Shown here in pieces: positions 57,760-64,000 of a stretch of DNA of 64,000 nt (the first letter of the stretch is position 1; each line of letters begins with the position of its first letter). The translations under genes were made by a program, and so were the position numbers. The stretch is taken from contig JAUMIR010000002.1 in assembly GCA_030847615.1 (NCBI GenBank), forward strand, positions 242,253,809-242,317,808, given 5' to 3'. Under the pieces are notes generated by a model. The model saw only the letters and a list, made by a program, of their open reading frames with translations, was not told the origin of the DNA and searched no databases. This DNA comes from Gambelia wislizenii (Eukaryota; Chordata; Lepidosauria; Squamata; Crotaphytidae).

Positions 57760-58225
57760 GATTCCCCTGCCTGGAGTCCTTGGGCTGACGGGAGATGCAG
57801 TTCAGCAAGAGACACAAGTTGCCTTCTTAGATGGAAGAAGGAAGCAGGACCAGCAAGGGTATTTACATCTCCCTAACAATGTGCTCTTCTCAATCTGCTC
57901 TATGCCCAGGATGTCCAGGGGCTTGCATCAGCAATGAGGAGAAGGTATGCAGCCCCAAAATCAGGCATTAATGTCTAGTATTTCCTCTTGATGCGCAGGA
58001 CTGAACAGGCTCTGGCATTCAAAGCATGTGCCGTGTCTGAGTCCTGGCTGTGGAATTCTGGCAGGTTTAGCCCCTCAAAAGTAGCTTTCCTAAGCTCTGT
58101 GCCTCAGGAGCATATGGAGCTGTCTCATGGGATGTTGGCCCGTCTAGCTCCTCACTGACACTGATGACAGTCACTCTCAGGCATGGGTCTTTGCTAGCCC
58201 AATATGGAGACTTGGAGAACTGTAC
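57595..58225. other. Intergenic or intronic; GT microsatellite
   Basis: A GT repeat at 57727-57757. Nothing else recognised ahead of the candidate exon. Confidence 0.45.
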
Positions 58226-58406
58226 CTAGAAGATTTTGCATGTGGAACATGTGCTTTGTCACAGAGCGAATTGTCCTTCCTGTCTCCTCTCCATTCTCTT
58301 TGGACTCATTTTTCAACAACTGCTGCATGTACTCTGACATTTCCTTTCGAACACTGGTAGGATTCAACCCTGTTCTCACTGTGACTGTAGAGCAGCTCTC
58401 CTTCAC
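58226..58406 (-). CDS. Candidate internal coding exon, protein unknown
   Basis: On the minus strand a pyrimidine-rich tract and TTCCCAG acceptor precede base 58406, and the segment ends at 58226 before donor GTACAG. The 181 bases are open in the frame VKESCSTVTVRTGLNPTSVR, continuing with KEMSEYMQQLLKNESKENGE and ending HMFHMQNLL plus one base. The composition (charged, helix-forming middle) looks like real protein rather than repeat translation, and no mobile element overlaps it. Length and phase (60 codons plus 1) are typical for a vertebrate exon. No partner exons were recognised within several kilobases and no family can be named, so it could still be a chance open segment or a dead exon. 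Confidence 0.35.
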
Positions 58407-58419
58407 CTGGGAACTTGAT

Positions 58420-60048
58420 GTAAAGAGGATGGGAGGCATTCCACTCCCTGCCCCCCCTCCACTGCAGATACTGCAGGATCCAAGCCTTGAGCATGCCTGT
58501 CATGTCACACTCTACAAGAGGATTCTAAATATATCTGGGCCACAGAGTGTAAAACTGGGTCAGGCATGAACGCTGGAGGCTGCTGCAGTGGTTGTGGAAC
58601 TGAGCAACCTTACCTAACCCCTTCCTTCCTTTGTTGCCTCCTAGTGGCTTCCAAAGAACCAGTACATGTTGTGCCCACGCTCCTGCCAAGTTCCTGAACC
58701 TTCCTCTCTGTTGCTGTTTGAGAGTGCATTTCTTTAGTACCAGCCCCATGGTACAGGATGTATGGAATGCAGAAAGTATACAGACTCTTGGACTGGGAGG
58801 TTACATACCTTAGATCAGATCTCCCCAAGCCAGTGCCATTCAGACAGATTTGACTACAAGTCACATAATCTGCAGTGGGAAGGATGGGAGTTGCAGTCTA
58901 CCACATCTGGAGGGCACTAGATCAGGCAGGGCTGCATTGGAAGGACATGCAAGCATGAGATAGGCCCTGTAAACTGGAAGAGGAAGCATTAGGTCATAAC
59001 GGAGATCAGAAAGAGGGAGCTACACCATGTTAAAGGAAAAGCACAAGGCTTAATACAAAAACCCCATTAGGATCAGGATTCACAGAGCATGCAGACCTTA
59101 GGTTTTCACATAGTTCTTCTTCATATATTTTTAAAGTATCTCTTTCATGTTAATGTTTCAGATTGCAGGTTTAAGCTTTTCTCTGTATGTTGTTCCAATC
59201 TAAAATGGTTAAGAGAAGGTCTTCCTCTTCAATTTGGGTAGGACTATGCTTTGTGTTGACACCTCCATTTATCCAGGAGCATAATGGGGAAAAACAACAT
59301 CTCTTACATATTTTATTTATGTCACTTCCCAAAGGAGTGCAAACACAACACATCTACATACCCACTTTTACCAGTTGTTTCTTGACAGGAACACTGTCCT
59401 TGCTTCTCTGTGGAAAAACATAAGGGCATCCCCTGTTGAATTTCTGCCTGTCTAGTTGCCTGTTGGTGGCATATGAGGAGGAGAAAAGTAGCAATCCTAC
59501 ATATGTATGCACTAAACTAAAGGGAGAAAATACTCCAGCTCAGCAAAGGAAGTCACAGTGCGACTAGCAAGAACTGGGACTGCCATTTTGTTTTTTCTTC
59601 ATATATTACATTTCTGCCTGTTAAGCAGCTAAGCAATTAGAAATACAGTTGCCAGACAAAATGATTATCAAGCTCTACAGATTACTGGATTTTCATTAAT
59701 AGATGAATTTTACTGCAGTCAAGAACAAGGTAGGAAGGGGAGAACTAAATGAAGTACAACAGCATGAATTCCCATATTGAATCAGAGAAGTAAAGTTAGA
59801 TATGTGTTATGCGTGCTTCAGATCAGTACCAGTTCACAAGTACACCAATTGTATAGCCAAGGTCAAGCCAGTTATATAGCCTCTGTCCCAGTACACTTTT
59901 CACCTCATATTAACAAAACACTAAAGAAGTTGACCTATCTAACGTGATTGTGTATTTTCTGCCACCTAGTGAACGAAAGCAGAAGTTGAATTTTTCAAAA
60001 CAGTACTGTCTCTATTCAATCCATGTTCTTTCTGCTCGATAATTATTA
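58420..60048. other. Intergenic or intronic; nothing recognised except a motif and a MITE trace
   Basis: A MITE trace lies at about 58815-58935 (GGGAGTTGCAGTCTACCACA). On the minus strand at 59959-59972 the sequence TCACTAGGTGGCAG matches 13 of 14 positions of the CTCF core consensus. No gene is supported. Confidence 0.35.
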
Positions 60049-60735
60049 GTGGTGTAATGGGTTGAGTGCTGGATTACGACTTTGGAGACCACGGTTTGAA
60101 ATCCCACTTGGCCATGGAAACCCACTGAGTGGCCTTGGGCAAATCCCACACTCTCTAGCCTCAGAGGAAGGCAAAGGCAAACCCCCCTATGAACATAGGT
60201 TTTTTTTCCAAGCTGTGAGGCCATGTTCTGGAAGAGTTTATTCCTGACATTTCGCCTGCATCTGTGGCTGGCATCTTCAGAGAATGGTGGCAATGGGTAT
60301 GGGGGGATTATATACTGTGAGTCTGTGTTGGAGAAGATATGTAAATTTGTGTATTTGGATGACTAGTTCCTGGGGAGGGCGATATGCAAGGAGGATTAGT
60401 GTCTATTTAGCTAATGGTCCATTGTCCCCCGCCAGAAACTAGCCATCCAGATACACAAAGGTACATATCTTCTCCAACACAGACTCACAGTATATAAACC
60501 CCACACACACCCTACGCCACCATTCTCTGAAGATACCAACCACAGATGCAGGCGAAACATCAGGAATAAACTCTTTCAGACCACGCCCTCACAGCCTGGA
60601 AAAAAAACATTAAAAACCTATGGGTGCTGGTCATGAAAGCCTTCGACTTCACACCCCTCTGAACAAATCTTTCAAAGGAGTCACCTTAGGGTCACCATAT
60701 GTCAGAAAGGATTTGTAGGTACACAACAACAACAA
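60049..60735 (+). mobile_element. Sauria-type SINE split by an inverted-arm element
   Basis: SINE left part 60049-60194 (GGTGTAATGGGTTGAGTGCT through GAAGGCAAAGGCAAACC) and right part from about 60653 (CTCTGAACAAATCTTTC through ACACAACAACAACAAC). The two join correctly when the insert is removed. Confidence 0.88.
60195..60652. mobile_element. Inverted-arm retroelement copy inserted in a SINE
   Basis: Both ends carry the same ~95-base sequence in opposite orientation: GTTTATTCCTGACATTTCG ... GCATCTGTGGCTGGCATCTT, and its complement near 60540-60600. The outer part reads GAAAGCCTTCGACTTCACA. Flanking CCCCCCTATGAAC and ACCCCTCTGAAC look like a duplicated target of about 13 bases. Head-to-head structure plus target duplication fits a Penelope-like element; a foldback transposon is the alternative. 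Confidence 0.7.
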
Positions 60736-60954
60736 CATTATTAGTGAGTACTCCCTCATACATGTTACAGAGTCCCCACAGAGAAAGCACTTTTGTAGTC
60801 ACTGATCATAACATTGCACATGAAAGCCTTATGTGAAGTCCTGGCATAAACAGTAATACGCTTGTGTTTATCTAATACTAGATTACTCAGAACATATTGC
60901 TCTCTGATCACTCTGTCCTGATGGTGTCACTAATTAGGAACACAGAAGTGTAAG

Positions 60955-61180
60955 AAGCTGTTTTACACTGAATCAGAGCTGACTTGTCTAACCCAGTATT
61001 GCCACTTTGACTGATAGCCACTGTCTGGGGTTTCAGGCAGCATTCTTTCTTACCTGGACCTTCCTGGTATTCCTTGTTGGTATCCCAGCCCAGTGCTAAC
61101 CAAGTCTGATCCTGCTTAGTTTCTGAAATCTGACAAGGCCAGATGGGTCCAGCATGGTATTGTTATGGCTATCCTTGTAA
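60955..61180. mobile_element. Diverged SINE (5S-headed type likely)
   Basis: CCCAGTGCTAACCAAGTCTG, CCTGCTTAGTTTCTGAAATC and GCCAGATGGGTCCAGCATGG follow the 5S-headed SINE order in antisense, strongly mutated. Confidence 0.5.
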
Positions 61181-61798
61181 AGAGGTCAGTATTTTTAGCC
61201 CTATATCACAGATGGAATGCTGAGGCTGAGAGAACAATGACATACTGAAGATTATCTAATCCAAGAGAAGGCCCCCACTGCCCCATGGGTGTCATCTTTC
61301 CCACAGAAGTTCTCCTTTGGAGCCAGGAGAATTCTGGGGAGGCTTCTCCACTCCCTCTTCAGTGAGCCCTATGCCTCCAACTAGCAGGAGGTGGAGATCC
61401 CCTTCTGAAGCCAGCTGCTCTAGCAGGTATTTGCATGCCCCGGCCAAGTGGCCCATGTAAGATCAAGCTGAAAGTGCTTTTACCCCTTCTCCAGAAAAGG
61501 AAGAGGAAGGAGGAGTGAAGGTGGCCTTTCCCAGTACGGAAGACTAAAGAGGAACAAAGCTGGGTTCTTGGCTGAAGTACTGGATGGAGAAACTCTACCT
61601 GGTGTTTTGCTCAGGGATATGATATCATTGTCATTCATTCATTCCCTACCTCTCTCCCTATGGATCCAGGTGGGGTACAACAGATTAAAATACAGCAATA
61701 GATCAGGGGATATGACCATCACCCTCATATCATCTAGCCTGCTGAGGGCTGCAGGGAAGGAATCTACTTTGCCTCTGATATAGTTGCCCACTGCTCTC
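61181..61798. other. Nothing recognised
   Basis: A SINE-derived CTGAGGCTGAGAGAACA trace lies at 61220-61240. No gene is supported. Confidence 0.4.
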
Positions 61799-62011
61799 CC
61801 TTTCACACTTCACAGTTATAGTGCTATTATTCCATTTTAACTTTCACGGCTTCATCCTATGGAATCCTGGGGCTTGAAGTTTACTCAGAGGACCTCTTTG
61901 GGCCAAGAACTGTAAAGACCCATCCCTCAACTGCAAATCCCCAAATTCCATACCATGGAGCCATGACAGTTAAAGTGGAATCATAGCACTATAACTGTGT
62001 AATGTGAAAGG
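61799..62011. mobile_element. Palindromic foldback MITE
   Basis: CCCTTTCACACTTCACAGTT pairs with ACTGTGTAATGTGAAAGGG. TAGTGCTATTATTCCATTTT pairs with AAAGTGGAATCATAGCACTA. Confidence 0.9.
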
Positions 62012-62282
62012 GCTCCTTGTGATTTCACAGCACACTTGAAATTCCAAGTGGGAATCTCATAATCTTCAGGATCTCCCAGAATCTGCAGCCTAAATTGGAT
62101 GGGCCCTTCTAGGTAGAGAATAAGGTCCCTGAAGGCCTCAGTACATGCAGTGACTGGGAGGAATTAGCTTCCCCAGTGAGGACTCCAGGTGGTCGGCATG
62201 AAAGACACAGCACCCAGCCCCAACTATATCTAGGGATCCAGGATGTAGAAAATAGCAGCTTCTCAGTGCCAATGCTGGAGGG

Positions 62283-62655
62283 CAATGGCTTTTCACCTTT
62301 TCTTTACCAGGGACCCCTTTAAATATCTTTTGTTGCCATGGCCCCCCAAGACTTAACTCAAGATTTAAAACCCAAATAATAATAATACCTGATGATGATG
62401 ATGATGATACACCATCCATTAAACTGTGCCTCAGAGGCACTGGAGGGGGAGGGAAAACTTTTCTCCTGCTTCTTCCTGCAAGTTTGTGGCTGGAGTGGAT
62501 TGAATGGCAATACACAGGCCAAGCCAGCCAGCCTTTCCCTTGGCTCCTGTCACATGGCCACTCCACTGCAGGGAGGTGGTGAGCCAAACCACCTTCGAGG
62601 GCTCCCTGTGAAGACATTGTGGCCCCACAGGTTAAGAACCACAGGTTAAGAACCA
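62283..62655 (+). mobile_element. hAT-like non-autonomous element, uninterrupted copy
   Basis: Matches 34594-35617 throughout but lacks the internal foldback. Ends in GGTTAAGAACCACAGGTTAAGAACCACT, a doubled terminal repeat. The 250-residue minus-strand frame over this region is not a gene. Directly followed by a Tigger-like remnant (62660-62817) ending GTTACTG before TA. Confidence 0.8.
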
Positions 62656-62997
62656 CTCTACCGCCTGCCCCTTCGCCCCACCCCCATGATTGCTGCTGCG
62701 GGCGACAGGAGCCCTCCAAGGGGAAGGAACAGGGGAGGTGAGATCCCTCCCCTTCCCTTCCCCCTGTGGATAATTGAATCCACAGTTGGTGAATCAGCAG
62801 ATATTGGGGTGTTACTGTAATGCATTGGTAAGTAAAACAAACAAACAAACAAAAAAAACCCTCAAAGCTTAAAGAGGAATAACTCTGCATGTGTTTTGCC
62901 AGGTGTCTGTAACCCTAACTAGATTGTTATATAAACCCTTATTGCAAAAATCAGCAAAAAAATAAAATAAAAATCACCACCCAAACTCAACTGTACA

Positions 62998-63269
62998 GGT
63001 TATGTTGCCATTCAGAGGCTCCGAAACAATGGGGTCAACAAATGAGGAGTGATGGTCATCAAGAACAAGTCAGACTACATATAGGAGACAGAGAGGCAAC
63101 TCTTGAACACTGTATTTCACAGGCTCCTGTCTTCAGAACTTATGGGAAAATAACAGAAGGAACTACCTTCTGGCAACCAGATGAAAGATTTTTCTACAAC
63201 TATGCAGGATCAGACTGTGATGTTCTGGACTTTTCAGGGGGAAATGTTGTTCCATTTAGTAGATATTAA
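62998..63269 (+). CDS. Candidate terminal coding segment of an unknown protein
   Basis: The frame is open from at least 62998 and ends with TAA at 63269. It includes SEAPKQWGQQMRSDGHQEQ, RLHIGDREATLEH, TFWQPDERFFYNYAGSDCD and a C-terminus GGNVVPFSRY. An AG at 62997-62998 (CTGTACAG) could be a splice acceptor; alternatively the internal ATG at 63042 starts a 75-residue ORF. The residue mix (aromatic, acidic, few low-complexity stretches) looks protein-like. Immediately downstream (63285-63390) is a LINE/SINE-type tail ending in a GAT repeat, so the ORF could belong to a mobile element or a processed gene copy. Family not recognised. Confidence 0.35.
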
Positions 63270-63284
63270 GGTTATATAGTTATG

Positions 63285-63400
63285 TAAGCCCGAGGGTAGG
63301 GAACTGTTTTTGTTGTTCTTTTACTTGTAAAGCACCATGCACAGTGATGGTACAATATAAAAAATGATGATGATGATGATGATGATGTATGTATGTATGC
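63285..63400 (+). mobile_element. LINE/SINE-type 3' tail with GAT microsatellite
   Basis: GCCCGAGGGTAGGGAACTG, then TTGTAAAGCACCATGCACAG and TGATGGTACAATATAAAAAA, then a GAT repeat (63366-63387): the form of a CR1/L2-family or related SINE tail. Confidence 0.55.
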
Positions 63401-63768
63401 ACTATTAGATGTTCAGCTGTAAGGATCTGTCAGGAGGGGTAAGAGACTGGAATGTTGGCAGTGAATGCTGATTGGTGGAATATCTGAAGGGTTTTTGAAA
63501 AGGCTGGTTTGTGAGGGTTGGTCAGGGATGAGAGGGTAGTCTGTCAGGATTAGGAATCAGGGAAGTAGGGTTTAGGAGTTTGAGTGGTTAGGAGAGTTAG
63601 AGTCAAGGCCAGAGTTAGCTAGGAGAGACAGTAAGAGAGATGATTTAGATGCATTAAATAAGTAATCTGTGAAGTCATGTTCAAATTCTGTTTAACAAAT
63701 TATTATTTTTGTATTACACTCTTTTGCCCTAAGGAATGCAACATATTGGAAAGCTTGAGTTCAGATGT
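63401..63768. other. Nothing recognised
   Basis: G-rich, repeat-like sequence (AGGAGAGTTAGAGTCAAGGC) without an assignable element. Confidence 0.4.
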
Positions 63769-63990
63769 GGGCTGCTGCCACACTGCAGAATGAATGCAGT
63801 TTGACACCACTTTAACTATTGTAGCTCAATGCTATGGAACCCTGGGATTTGTAGTTTGTCATGGCATCAGAGCTCTCTAACAGAGAGGGCTAAATATCTC
63901 ACAAAACTACAAATCGCATAATTCCATAGCATTGAGCCATGGCAGTTAAAGCGGTGTCAACCTGCATTAATTTTGCAATGTGTCAGCAGT
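63769..63990. mobile_element. Palindromic foldback MITE
   Basis: GGCTGCTGCCACACTGCA pairs with TTTTGCAATGTGTCAGCAG; TAGCTCAATGCTATGGAACC pairs with TTCCATAGCATTGAGCCATG. Same family as 40050-40272. Confidence 0.92.
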
Positions 63991-64000
63991 CATGGTGTCT

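Noticed and set aside
1..64000. CRISPR array, operon, phage or other prokaryotic system
   Set aside because: Spliced nuclear-receptor exons and vertebrate SINE/LINE content show this is animal nuclear DNA; no regularly spaced short repeats of CRISPR type occur.
1..64000. Endogenous retrovirus or other viral insertion
   Set aside because: No LTR pair, gag/pol motif or viral capsid or replication-protein signature was seen; the reverse-transcriptase fragments are all LINE type.

Overview
The window looks like nuclear DNA from a squamate reptile, most likely a lizard. The evidence is the repeat content: tRNA-headed SINEs of the Sauria type with a BovB-like tail, 5S-rRNA-headed SINEs, CR1 and L2 LINE tails, a degenerate L1, and many Tigger-like MITEs and palindromic foldback MITEs. 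Genes are sparse and intron-split, and there are no bacterial features. Species cannot be named from the sequence.

The one gene that can be read with confidence is the 5' half of a Rev-erb class (NR1D) nuclear receptor on the minus strand. A 16-base coding start (MDNNS plus one base) lies at 33559-33574 at the edge of a CpG-rich promoter. A 28.9 kb first intron follows, then exon 2 (4344-4634, N-terminal A/B region), exon 3 (2962-3050, first zinc finger) and exon 4 (1654-1798, second zinc finger). All junctions have GT/AG sites and keep phase, giving 180 residues. The hinge and haem-binding ligand domain lie beyond base 1. Paralogue-specific residues ([17 protein letters not shown]) and the N-terminus fit the third Rev-erb (NR1D4, Rev-erb gamma) better than NR1D1 or NR1D2.

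Upstream of this gene (35-64 kb) three further coding candidates are visible: a 110-residue, 25 percent cysteine protein with a TATA box (minus, 53254-53586); a 181-base open segment with good splice sites (minus, 58226-58406); and the apparent C-terminal end of an unknown protein (plus, about 62998-63269). None can be assigned to a family by eye. CpG-rich islands at about 11.0-11.35 kb (inside the receptor's first intron) and 45.0-45.6 kb have no assigned gene.

The rest is mostly intron or intergenic sequence full of mobile-element relics, often nested: an L2 inside a Tigger MITE, Tigger MITEs inside an L2, a tRNA SINE and a foldback, another LINE inside an L1, and an inverted-arm element inside a Sauria SINE. 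Two arrays of the same roughly 169-base tandem unit lie in opposite orientation at 11.6-12.0 kb and 45.6-46.1 kb, each beside a CpG island. Coordinates of repeats are by-eye estimates, good to a few bases where terminal repeats and TA target duplications are visible and to tens of bases elsewhere.
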